From: Syntrophopropionicum propionicicum_A
GTDB lineage: Bacteria; Bacillota; Desulfotomaculia; Desulfotomaculales; Pelotomaculaceae
Length of the DNA stretch: 64,000 bases
Assembly: GCF_048984525.1 (NCBI RefSeq)
Contig: NZ_JBMGJC010000010.1
Span: 62,001-126,000 of the forward strand
Direction of reading: 5' to 3'
Shown here: in pieces, positions 56,794 through 64,000 of the stretch
How positions within the stretch are numbered: the stretch's first letter is position 1
Layout of the letters: every line of letters begins with the position of its first letter
Made by a program: the position numbers and the translations under genes
Notes under the pieces: model-generated
Seen by the model: only the letters and a program-made list of their open reading frames with translations
Told to the model about the DNA's origin: nothing
The model's database searches: none

Positions 56794-58173
56794 TTGTTTG
56801 AAGACACCATTGCCGCGATTTCCACCCCCCTGGGCGAAGGGGGCATCGGCATAGTAAGATTAAGCGGGCCGGCGGCTGTTGATATAGCTGGAAAAATATT
56901 CAGGGCCAGGAGAGGCGAATGGGCTGACGCGGCCGGCGGCAGCCTTATTTACGGCCATATTTATGATCTTAACGGCGCGGTGTTGGACGAGGTCCTTTTA
57001 GGCTATATGAAAGCACCTCATACATATACCCGGGAAGATGTCGTGGAGATTAACGGACACGGGGGGGCGCTGCCCCTGAAAAAAATACTGGAGCTTGTGC
57101 TTGCCGCGGGAGCGCGCCTGGCGCTGCCCGGCGAATTTAGCATGAGAGCTTTTTTAAACGGCAGGATGGACCTGGCCCAGGCTGAATCTGTAATAGATAT
57201 CATCCGCGCCAAAACGGAAGGCGGGTTAAGGCTGGCGGCGGGACAGCTCAAAGGAGACCTGTCAAAAAAAATTAATGTTTTACAGGAAAAACTTTTGGGG
57301 CTGCTGGCGCAGGTAGAGGCGAACATCGACTTTCCCGATGAAGACCTGGAAGCAAAGACTATGGCGGAAATATCCCTTTACAGCGAAGAAATTATTTCAG
57401 AGCTGAAAGAATTAATCAGGGGAGCCGATGCCGGCAAAATATACCGGGAAGGTATCAGCACGATCATAATCGGGCGGCCAAACGTCGGCAAGTCGTCGCT
57501 ACTTAACGCCCTGGTGCGGGAAAACAGGGCCATTGTCACTGATATACCCGGCACGACCAGGGATATTATAGAGGAAATTATTAATATAGGCGGAATCCCT
57601 CTTAAAATAATTGACACGGCGGGACTGCACGAGACAGAAAATATCATCGAAAAAATCGGCATTGAAAAAACCAAAGAAACAATAGAAAAAGCCGGCCTCG
57701 TGCTCCTGGTCCTTGACGCCTCCAGAGAATTGACTGGAGAAGACCAGGCGATCATTGAATCCGTGGGAGACAAGAAAACAGTCTTTCTCATAAACAAAGC
57801 AGATATTGAAGAAAAAAAAATTGACCCGGATAAAGTGGCCGCGCGCGCTTCCGGGCGGCCGGTCTTATGGGTTTCAGCCAAAAAAGGGACAGGGCTGGAG
57901 CAGCTGGAAAAAATAATTTTTGAAATGGTTATGGAAGGACAGATAGCGAATAACGATACCGTCCTGGTTACCAGCGTACGGCACAAGCATGCCCTGGAAA
58001 AAGCGGCGGCCCACCTGGAAGACGCGCGATCAGGCATCACAAGCGACGTTCCTGTTGACATAATCGCCATAGATATCAGGGCCGCCTGGGAGGCGCTGGG
58101 TGAAATAACCGGGTCAACTGTCACAGAGGACCTTTTGGACAGGATATTCGCCGATTTTTGTATCGGGAAGTGA
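56794..58173 (+). CDS. mnmE: tRNA modification GTPase MnmE
   Basis: 459 residues from a TTG at 56794 after GGAGGGCGG, giving MFEDTIAAISTPLGEGGIGI. An upstream ATG at 56746 lies inside the terminator stem. The N-terminal formyl-THF domain, a helical domain with an inserted G domain (GRPNVGKSSLLNAL, DIPGTTRD, DTAGLHE, NKAD) and the terminal FCIGK are complete. With MnmG it modifies U34 of several tRNAs. Confidence 0.98.
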   Translation: MFEDTIAAISTPLGEGGIGIVRLSGPAAVDIAGKIFRARRGEWADAAGGSLIYGHIYDLNGAVLDEVLLGYMKAPHTYTREDVVEINGHGGALPLKKILELVLAAGARLALPGEFSMRAFLNGRMDLAQAESVIDIIRAKTEGGLRLAAGQLKGDLSKKINVLQEKLLGLLAQVEANIDFPDEDLEAKTMAEISLYSEEIISELKELIRGADAGKIYREGISTIIIGRPNVGKSSLLNALVRENRAIVTDIPGTTRDIIEEIINIGGIPLKIIDTAGLHETENIIEKIGIEKTKETIEKAGLVLLVLDASRELTGEDQAIIESVGDKKTVFLINKADIEEKKIDPDKVAARASGRPVLWVSAKKGTGLEQLEKIIFEMVMEGQIANNDTVLVTSVRHKHALEKAAAHLEDARSGITSDVPVDIIAIDIRAAWEALGEITGSTVTEDLLDRIFADFCIGK

Positions 58174-58183
58174 GGCGGCGCAA

Positions 58184-60082
58184 GTGGAGTATCTGGCCGG
58201 AAAATATGATGTCGTAGTGGTAGGGGCGGGACACGCGGGCTGCGAGGCTGGCCTTGCCGCGGCCAGGATGGGCTGCCGCACCCTGGTGCTTACCTTAAAC
58301 CTGGATAATGTCGCCCTGATGCCCTGCAACCCGGCGGTGGGCGGGCCGGCCAAGGGACACCTGGTGCGTGAAGTCGACGCCCTGGGCGGCGAGATAGGGC
58401 TGAACACGGACCGGCATTCTATCCAGATGCGGCTTTTAAACACGGCTAAAGGACCCGCGGTACACGCGCTGCGGGCGCAGGCAGACAAGAAGGGCTACCA
58501 GGCCGGCATGAAACAGGTACTGGAAATGCAGCCGGGGCTCGATCTAAAACAGGCGCTGGTCGAGAGACTGACAGCCTCAAAGGGAAAAATCAACGGCGTT
58601 GTGACCAGTACCGGGGCCGTGTTTGAGGCTGCGGCGGTTGTGCTGACCACAGGCACCTATTTAAAAGGGCAAATTATTATCGGTGACCTGTCTTTTTCCG
58701 GCGGCCCGAACGGGCAGTTTCCGTCAGTCGCCCTGTCTGACAGCCTGGCTGAACTGGGGCTGAAGCTCGGCCGCTTTAAAACCGGCACACCGGCAAGGGT
58801 CGACCGCAACAGCATTGATTTCAGCCGCATGGCCATCCAGCCGGGTGATGAAAAGACCCATAATTTTTCTTTTATATCGGACATCAAACAAAGAGAACAG
58901 ATGCCCTGCTGGCTGACGTACACAACGGAGGAAACGCACCGGATCATACGTGACAACCTGTACCGGGCGCCTCTTTATACCGGGCTTATCCAGAGCCTGG
59001 GCCCGCGTTACTGTCCGTCGATAGAAACAAAAGTAGTGAGGTTTTCAGATAAACCGGCGCACCAGGTTTTTATAGAGCCGGAGGGAAAAAACACGTCGGA
59101 GATGTATGTCCAGGGCATGTCCACCAGCCTGCCCGAGGACGTGCAGTTAGCCATGCTGCGCACCCTGCCCGGACTGGAAAAGGTGGAGATAATGCGGGTC
59201 GGCTACGCCATTGAATACGATTATATTATTCCCACCCAGTTAAAGCTGTCTCTGGAAACTAAAACTGTGCCGGGTCTGTTCACAGCCGGCCAGATCAACG
59301 GCACCTCCGGTTACGAGGAAGCGGCGGCCCAGGGTATTGTGGCTGGAATTAACGCCGCCCTCTATGTCAGGGAAAGGGAACCTTTCACCCTGGGCAGGCC
59401 GGAGGCTTATATAGGCGTGATGATAGACGACCTGGTGACCAAGGAAATTGATGAACCATACCGTATGCTTACCTCCAGGGCGGAATACAGGCTCCTTTTA
59501 AGGCAGGACAACGCCGACCTCAGGCTGTCTGAAAAAGGCTTTGAAGTCGGCCTTGTAACGCCGGAAAGATATAAAGCCTTTGAAAATAAGAAAAAAATGA
59601 TCGGGGAGGAAAGGTCCCGTCTGGAAAAAACCATGGTCCCTGTAACCGAAGAAACAAAAAAAATATTACAGGAATTAAAAAGCGCCGATCTGCCCCAGCA
59701 GGGCGCGTCTCTGGCCGGGATACTGCGCCGCCCCGAAATAAGCTTTGAAAACCTGCTGCGCCTGCCCGGAGCACACCCCGACCTGCCGGAGGAAGTGCGG
59801 GAGCAGGTGGAGATCCAGCTGAAATACGAGGGTTACATAAAAAAACAGCAGGCCCAGGTGGAACGCTTTAAAAAGATGGAAGAGAAGAAAATCCCTCTGG
59901 ATTTGGACTATGCGGAGGTCGGGGGCCTTAAAGCCGAAGCCAGGGAAAAACTTGAGCAGGTCAGGCCGGTATCAATAGGCCAGGCTTCCAGGATAGCGGG
60001 GGTCACACCGGCGGATATATCGGTGCTTTTAATATACCTGGAACAAAAGCGCCGCCGCAAAGAAAGCAAAGAAACAAAATAA
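58184..60082 (+). CDS. mnmG: tRNA uridine-5-carboxymethylaminomethyl synthesis enzyme MnmG
   Basis: 632 residues from a GTG, ten bases after mnmE. FAD-binding VVGAGHAGCEAGLAAARMG, the GGxx-type CNPAVGGPAKGHLVREVDALGG with the conserved Cys, GTPARVDRNSI and the late AGQINGTSGYEEAAAQG match the family. Together with MnmE it forms cmnm5U34 in tRNA. Confidence 0.98.
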   Translation: MEYLAGKYDVVVVGAGHAGCEAGLAAARMGCRTLVLTLNLDNVALMPCNPAVGGPAKGHLVREVDALGGEIGLNTDRHSIQMRLLNTAKGPAVHALRAQADKKGYQAGMKQVLEMQPGLDLKQALVERLTASKGKINGVVTSTGAVFEAAAVVLTTGTYLKGQIIIGDLSFSGGPNGQFPSVALSDSLAELGLKLGRFKTGTPARVDRNSIDFSRMAIQPGDEKTHNFSFISDIKQREQMPCWLTYTTEETHRIIRDNLYRAPLYTGLIQSLGPRYCPSIETKVVRFSDKPAHQVFIEPEGKNTSEMYVQGMSTSLPEDVQLAMLRTLPGLEKVEIMRVGYAIEYDYIIPTQLKLSLETKTVPGLFTAGQINGTSGYEEAAAQGIVAGINAALYVREREPFTLGRPEAYIGVMIDDLVTKEIDEPYRMLTSRAEYRLLLRQDNADLRLSEKGFEVGLVTPERYKAFENKKKMIGEERSRLEKTMVPVTEETKKILQELKSADLPQQGASLAGILRRPEISFENLLRLPGAHPDLPEEVREQVEIQLKYEGYIKKQQAQVERFKKMEEKKIPLDLDYAEVGGLKAEAREKLEQVRPVSIGQASRIAGVTPADISVLLIYLEQKRRRKESKETK

Positions 60083-60086
60083 TTAT

Positions 60087-60276
60087 CACAGAATTAACAG
60101 GATTTATAAGATTAACAAGATTTTAAGACTATATTAATCAATATATTTTGATTTTAATTATGAAAAATGTGTATCATATCGATTTTAAGAATTAACAAGG
60201 GATATAATAATTTTTTATGAATAAAATATTATTTTAATCCTGTAAATCCTGATAATCTTGTTAATCCTGTGAAAAA
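60087..60276. repeat. AT-rich hairpin repeat element, copy 2 (mnmG-rsmG spacer)
   Basis: Left arm TCACAGAATTAACAGG with AAGATTAACAAGATTTT, right arm AATCCTGTAAATCC with AATCTTGTTAATCCTGTGA, near-perfect inverted copies around about 110 AT-rich bases. Same family as 49998-50190 and 61085-61330. Confidence 0.8.
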
Positions 60277-60304
60277 TATTTGAATTATTTTTTTAAGGTG
60301 AGAT

Positions 60305-61024
60305 ATGAATGTTTTGAGAGAGGTCCTGTCGGGCTGGGCCGCTGAAACAGGGATAAAACTTGCGGAAGAGCAGCTGGACCAGTTTGAAAAATTTTATCAC
60401 ATGGTTGTTGAAACCAATAAAAGCTTTAATCTTACCGCTATAATTGACGAAAAAGAATTTGCGGTAAAGCACCTTATCGATTCGCTGACCTGCTTTAAAG
60501 CGGTAGACGTCAAAACAGGCGCCAGGGTCCTGGACGTAGGATCGGGCGCCGGTTTTCCGGGTATGCCTATGGCTATATTTCGTACTGACCTGCAGATAAC
60601 CCTGTTGGAAGCAACAGAAAAGAGGGTAAAATTCCTAAATATGGCTATAACAGGGTTGGGCTTGCAAAATGTTAAAGCTGTCCATGCGCGGGCCGAGGAT
60701 TTTGGCCGGGGAAATGTTTTTAGAGATAAATATGATGTGGTTGTTTCCAGGGCGGTGGCGCCTCTGGCCGTGCTGGCTGAATACTGCCTTCCCCATCTCA
60801 AGGCGGGAGGCGTTTTTATAGCCATGAAAGGGCCGAAAACACAGGAGGAAATTAAGACGGCCCAAAATGCCCTGGCCGTCCTGGGCGGAGCTGTTAAAGA
60901 GGCTGTAGACATTCATCTCCCCTGCACGGGAGATGAAAGAGTACTGGTCGTGATCAGTAAAATAAAAGCGACACCGGACACTTACCCCAGGCGCGCCGGC
61001 ATCCCGGCTAAAAAACCCCTGTAA
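60305..61024 (+). CDS. rsmG: 16S rRNA G527 methyltransferase
   Basis: 239 residues. SAM-binding VLDVGSGAGFPGMPMAIFR, LNLTAI-type FNLTAI substrate region and VVSRAVAPLAVLAEY. N7-methylates 16S rRNA at G527. The start follows AAGGTGAG. Confidence 0.97.
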   Translation: MNVLREVLSGWAAETGIKLAEEQLDQFEKFYHMVVETNKSFNLTAIIDEKEFAVKHLIDSLTCFKAVDVKTGARVLDVGSGAGFPGMPMAIFRTDLQITLLEATEKRVKFLNMAITGLGLQNVKAVHARAEDFGRGNVFRDKYDVVVSRAVAPLAVLAEYCLPHLKAGGVFIAMKGPKTQEEIKTAQNALAVLGGAVKEAVDIHLPCTGDERVLVVISKIKATPDTYPRRAGIPAKKPL

Positions 61025-61084
61025 TTTGGCTGATCCATAGTTTTGAACCTGGTTAGCTCTAATTTCAACTATAGAGATAAGTAA

Positions 61085-61330
61085 AAAATTTTAACAGGAT
61101 TAACAAGATGAAAAAACGATTAACAGGATTTTTTAAAAATATAAAATGTTAATGAAAATTATTTGTATTAATTTTGTACTGTCTCGTACTTAGAAAGTTA
61201 TTTATAATCTTGTAAATCTTAATAATCTTGTAAATCTTAATAATCTTGTAAATCTTAATAATCTTGTAAACCATGTGAAAAATATATATTAAGACTAATT
61301 AAGTAAATCCCTAGTAATCCTGTCAATGTG
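61085..61330. repeat. AT-rich hairpin repeat element, copy 3 (rsmG-soj spacer)
   Basis: Left arm TAACAGGATTAACAAG and ACGATTAACAGGATTTT, right end TAGTAATCCTGTCAATGTG. The right half has about four tandem copies of the 18-bp unit AATCTTGTAAATCTTAAT (61206-61271). Confidence 0.75.
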
Positions 61331-61333
61331 TTT

Positions 61334-61357
61334 AAACCCGCTTGCGGCGGGTTTTTT
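61334..61357 (+). terminator. Terminator after rsmG
   Basis: ACCCGC, TTGC loop, GGCGGGT stem and TTTTTT. It lies about 310 bases past rsmG. Confidence 0.75.
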
Positions 61358-61517
61358 GTTGGCGTGATCGTGAAAAAAGCCCCAGAAGGTTTTAAAGAAG
61401 GCAGTTTTTATATAAGAACAAATAAAAAACAGCTGCAAATTTGGGCCTGCAAAAGGAAATATTTTGTCGACAGAGAAGTAATAAAAAAGTTGAAAAAGAA
61501 ACCTGCGGGGGTGAAAT

Positions 61518-62279
61518 ATGGGAAAGACCATAGCAATTGCAAACCAGAAGGGCGGCGTGGCCAAGACCACCACAGCAGTTAACCTTGGCGCCTGGCTTTC
61601 TCTGATGGGGCAGAAGGTACTGCTCATAGATACAGACCCGCAGGGGAACGCTACAACCGGTGTAGGCGTCGACAAGGAAGCAGTGGCAAGCTGCATATAC
61701 GATGTTCTGATAAACAAAATGCCTGTGCGGGATGTCATTGTGCCCAGCGCGGTGGAGAACCTCGCTCTCCTGCCCGCGACCATTGAGCTGGCGGGAGCGG
61801 AAATAGAGCTGGTAGGAGTTGCCGAAAGGGAGCATGTATTGAAAAAAGCTCTGGCGGAAATAAAGGACGATTATGACTTTATTTTTATTGACTGCCCTCC
61901 CTCCCTGGGTTTGCTCACCATTAACGCGCTGACCGCGGCAGACTCCCTGTTGATCCCCATCCAGTGCGAATATTATGCCCTGGAAGGCCTCGGGCAGCTG
62001 TTGAACACTTTCCAGAGGGTGCAGCAGAACCTCAACAAAGACCTGGTTCTGGAAGGGGTGCTGCTGACTATGTTTGACGGGAGGACTAATTTATCCATAC
62101 AGGTTGTTGATGAGGTTAAAAAATATTTTAAAGGCAAGGTTTACAGGGCTATTGTGCCCAGAAACGTAAGGCTGAGCGAAGCGCCGAGCCACGGCAAGCC
62201 GGTAATGGTTTACGACCGGAGGTCCAAGGGATCGGAAGTATACCATGAGCTCGCGAAAGAGGTGATGGGAGTTGAGTAA
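61518..62279 (+). CDS. soj: Chromosome partitioning ATPase ParA/Soj
   Basis: 253 residues. Deviant Walker A ANQKGGVAKTTTAVNLG, switch I TDPQGNATTG, Walker B DFIFIDCPPSLGLLTINAL. ATP-dependent DNA binding; with Spo0J it partitions the origin and influences DnaA. The ATG follows CGGGGGTG. The gene overlaps spo0J by eight bases. Confidence 0.98.
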   Translation: MGKTIAIANQKGGVAKTTTAVNLGAWLSLMGQKVLLIDTDPQGNATTGVGVDKEAVASCIYDVLINKMPVRDVIVPSAVENLALLPATIELAGAEIELVGVAEREHVLKKALAEIKDDYDFIFIDCPPSLGLLTINALTAADSLLIPIQCEYYALEGLGQLLNTFQRVQQNLNKDLVLEGVLLTMFDGRTNLSIQVVDEVKKYFKGKVYRAIVPRNVRLSEAPSHGKPVMVYDRRSKGSEVYHELAKEVMGVE

Positions 62280-63138
62280 GCGGAGAGGACTGGGTAAAGG
62301 ACTGCAGGCATTAATACCCGTTGCTGAAGAAGTTCCCCGCGGCCAGGAAGGAATGCTGGAAATTGATATAGACGCAATCAAGCCCGCCCAACGCCAGGCC
62401 AGGCAGTTGTTCGACCAGGATAAACTGGACGGGCTGGCTGATTCAATTAAGGAGCACGGGGTTATACAGCCGGTGCTGGTAAGGAAGCTCGCTGACGGCG
62501 GATATGAGCTTATCGCCGGCGAACGACGATGGCGGGCTTGTAAGAGCCTGGGACTTAAAACCATAGCGGCTTTTGTTAAAGATTGCCCTGACCTGGAAGC
62601 AGCCGCAGCCTCTTTGATCGAAAACATACAGCGTGAGGACCTCAACCCACTGGAGGAAGCCTCGGCATACCGCCAGTTAATGGAGGAATTTGCCCTGACC
62701 CAGGAAGAGGTGTCAGGGAGGGTTGGGAAAAGCAGGCCCTTAGTCGCTAACACGTTAAGGCTGCTTGGTCTCCCCGCCGAGATCAAGGAATTGATATACG
62801 CGGGGAAAATAAGCGCCGGGCACGCTAGGGCGTTGCTGGTGATAAATGATGCCAGGCAGCAAATAGCTGTCGCCGAAAAAATCGCGGAACAGCAGCTGAG
62901 CGTGCGCCAGGCTGAAAAAATAGCCCGGGAAGCCCTGGAGGGGAAAAAGGCCTCCGTGAGCAGGCAGGCGCCGGCACAGGACTTGCTGAAGGCCGAGGAG
63001 CGGCTGAAGAAATTTTTAAATACCAGGGTAAAGGTTAAAGAATCACGCGGCGGGGGCGGGAAACTGGAGATCGGGTTCAGCAACCAGGATGACCTCAAGA
63101 GGATCCTGGGCCTTGTAATTAGAGGGCGGAAAGAATAA
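62272..63138 (+). CDS. spo0J: Chromosome partitioning protein ParB/Spo0J
   Basis: 288 residues from a TTG inside the soj 3' end. The CTP-binding ParB motifs AGERRWRACKSLG and ENIQREDLNPLEEA, the HTH (TQEEVSGRVGKSRPLVANTLRLL) and a C-terminal dimer region are all visible. It binds parS and loads SMC. A perfect parS lies two bases past its stop. Confidence 0.98.
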   Translation: MSKRRGLGKGLQALIPVAEEVPRGQEGMLEIDIDAIKPAQRQARQLFDQDKLDGLADSIKEHGVIQPVLVRKLADGGYELIAGERRWRACKSLGLKTIAAFVKDCPDLEAAAASLIENIQREDLNPLEEASAYRQLMEEFALTQEEVSGRVGKSRPLVANTLRLLGLPAEIKELIYAGKISAGHARALLVINDARQQIAVAEKIAEQQLSVRQAEKIAREALEGKKASVSRQAPAQDLLKAEERLKKFLNTRVKVKESRGGGGKLEIGFSNQDDLKRILGLVIRGRKE

Positions 63139-63139
63139 A

Positions 63140-63155
63140 TGTTTCACGTGAAACA
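63140..63155. promoter_or_regulatory. parS site
   Basis: TGTTTCACGTGAAACA matches the Spo0J consensus TGTTNCACGTGAAACA perfectly. Between spo0J and the DUF554 gene. Confidence 0.97.
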
Positions 63156-63188
63156 ATTTTGCGTAGCGAGACAGGAAGTGTACATTTT

Positions 63189-63881
63189 TTGACAGGGACA
63201 ATAGTAAACGCGGCGGCAATAGTACTGGGCGCCATGGTGGGCCTGTCTTTCAGAAAAGGCCTGCCGGATCGGGTACGCAACACAATAATGCAGGGCCTGG
63301 GGCTTGCCGTCCTGTTAATTGGATTTCAGATGTCGGTTAAAAGCCAGCAGATACTGGTTGTGGTAGTCAGCCTGGTGCTGGGGGGTCTGACCGGTGAAAT
63401 ATTGAACATAGAGGGGTGGCTCGACCGCCTGAGCAGGTGGGTGGACGCAAAAGCAGGAGGCGCGGCAGGCGAGGCGGGCAGGGCTTTTGTTACCACCAGC
63501 CTGATTTACTGCGTTGGAGCCATGGCTATCATGGGTTCCATTGAGTCAGGGCTTAACAACAACCATCAAATACTATTTACCAAGGCGGCACTGGACGGAG
63601 TTTCGGCAGCCTTGTTTGCATCCACCATGGGTCCGGGAGTTGCTTTTTCGGCTCTTCCGGTTTTTATTTACCAGGGTACAATTACAATGCTGGCCAGTTT
63701 TTCAAAAGGTTTTTTAAGTACGGCGGCGGTCCTGGAGATGAGCGCGGTTGGGGGACTGTTAATAGTAGGTATTGGCGTTAACATCCTCGGTATCAGGGAA
63801 ATAAAAGTCGGCAGTTTGCTGCCGTCAATATTTTACGCGATTCCGCTGGCCTACTGGCTGCCTAAAATTATACCGGGATAA
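63189..63881 (+). CDS. DUF554 membrane protein
   Basis: 230 residues from a TTG at 63189 (MTGTIVNAAAIVLGAMVGL) preceded by AGGAAGTG; a TTG at 63159 adds ten residues foreign to the family. Seven hydrophobic segments with the family's GLGLAVLLIGFQMSVKS, LNIEGWLDRL and GAMAIMGSIESGLNN. The transported molecule, if any, is unknown. DUF554 genes near parB are common in clostridia. Confidence 0.93.
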   Translation: MTGTIVNAAAIVLGAMVGLSFRKGLPDRVRNTIMQGLGLAVLLIGFQMSVKSQQILVVVVSLVLGGLTGEILNIEGWLDRLSRWVDAKAGGAAGEAGRAFVTTSLIYCVGAMAIMGSIESGLNNNHQILFTKAALDGVSAALFASTMGPGVAFSALPVFIYQGTITMLASFSKGFLSTAAVLEMSAVGGLLIVGIGVNILGIREIKVGSLLPSIFYAIPLAYWLPKIIPG

Positions 63882-63906
63882 CTTAAACTGGTGGCAGGCA
63901 GGGAAA

Positions 63907-64000
63907 ATGTTTCACGTGAAACATTTTAAGTTTTCATATTTAAATAAACCTGCAGGGCTGAGGATAGTACTCAAGGACCGGCTGCTAAACATTACCAGCA
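63907..64000 (+). CDS. Start of an unidentified protein, overlapping parS
   Basis: An ATG after CAGGCAGGGA opens MFHVKHFKFSYLNKPAGLRI followed by VLKDRLLNITS, still open at the window end. Its first five codons are the second parS site. Too little is visible for identification. Confidence 0.5.
   Translation, partial: MFHVKHFKFSYLNKPAGLRIVLKDRLLNITS
63908..63923. promoter_or_regulatory. Second parS site
   Basis: Another perfect TGTTTCACGTGAAACA, 768 bases from the first. It is the start of the partial coding frame at 63907. Confidence 0.97.

Noticed and set aside
49998..61330. CRISPR-like or tRNA-like structure in the GATTAACAG repeats
   Set aside because: Units are 9-18 bp, imperfect and arranged as inverted arms; no cas genes or tRNA features are present.
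61328..61582. 84-residue plus frame overlapping the start of soj
   Set aside because: It begins inside the rsmG terminator, has no ribosome site and overlaps a certain gene in another frame.

Overview
The window is oriC-proximal chromosome of an anaerobic, GC-moderate Firmicute. The Pelotomaculum/Desulfotomaculum type of Peptococcaceae is my inference, from a hybrid cluster protein with a Crp/Fnr regulator, copper-amine-oxidase-like stalk proteins, frequent TTG/GTG starts and a B. subtilis-like gene order around dnaA. No database search was possible; all names come from reading motifs and gene order.

Layout. 1-6.2 kb: DEAD-box helicase (cut by the window edge), a LOG-like protein without a standard start codon, a small orphan phosphoacceptor-like protein, then a Crp/Fnr regulator divergent from a ferredoxin gene and hcp, with a perfect palindrome between them. 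6.9-11.5 kb: an IS256-family element with an 8-bp target duplication, then an IS1634-like element flanked by a 295-bp direct repeat that duplicates the end of the IS256 element and the 3' end of a secreted hyperacidic protein gene. 11.9-13.6 kb: acyl-CoA synthetase.

13.9-28.6 kb: a one-strand operon of unknown function. It encodes a PH-like protein, a Yip1-like membrane protein, a small membrane protein, a 2141-residue secreted protein with about 85 Gly-Phe/Tyr pentads, two zinc-ribbon proteins, a membrane protein, LemA, a DUF2207 protein and a third zinc-ribbon membrane protein. A divergent HTH protein with a large C-terminal domain (28.8-30.3 kb) is the likely regulator. This locus is the best candidate for an undescribed system.

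30.4-43.8 kb: tadA overlapping a tRNA-Ser gene, small unknown genes, a DUF3006 plus ComEC-like lipoprotein pair, an AT-rich DUF3800 gene, a glycosyltransferase, five tRNAs in all (three Ser, two Arg), serS, a T-box-controlled serine biosynthesis pair, and pdxT/pdxS separated by repeats. 44-64 kb: gyrA, gyrB, remB, recF, dnaN, oriC, dnaA on the minus strand, then rpmH, rnpA, yidD, yidC, jag, mnmE, mnmG, rsmG, soj, spo0J, two parS sites and a DUF554 gene on the plus strand. Transcription diverges from the origin. The dnaA-dnaN spacer carries a DnaA box, DnaA-trios and an AT-rich tract in the B. subtilis order.

Several families of dispersed non-coding repeats occupy the intergenic spaces: GGGGACA...TGTCCCC elements, GTGTCAAG...CTTGACAC units, CGTCAGACG units, and AT-rich GATTAACAG hairpin elements around the origin.
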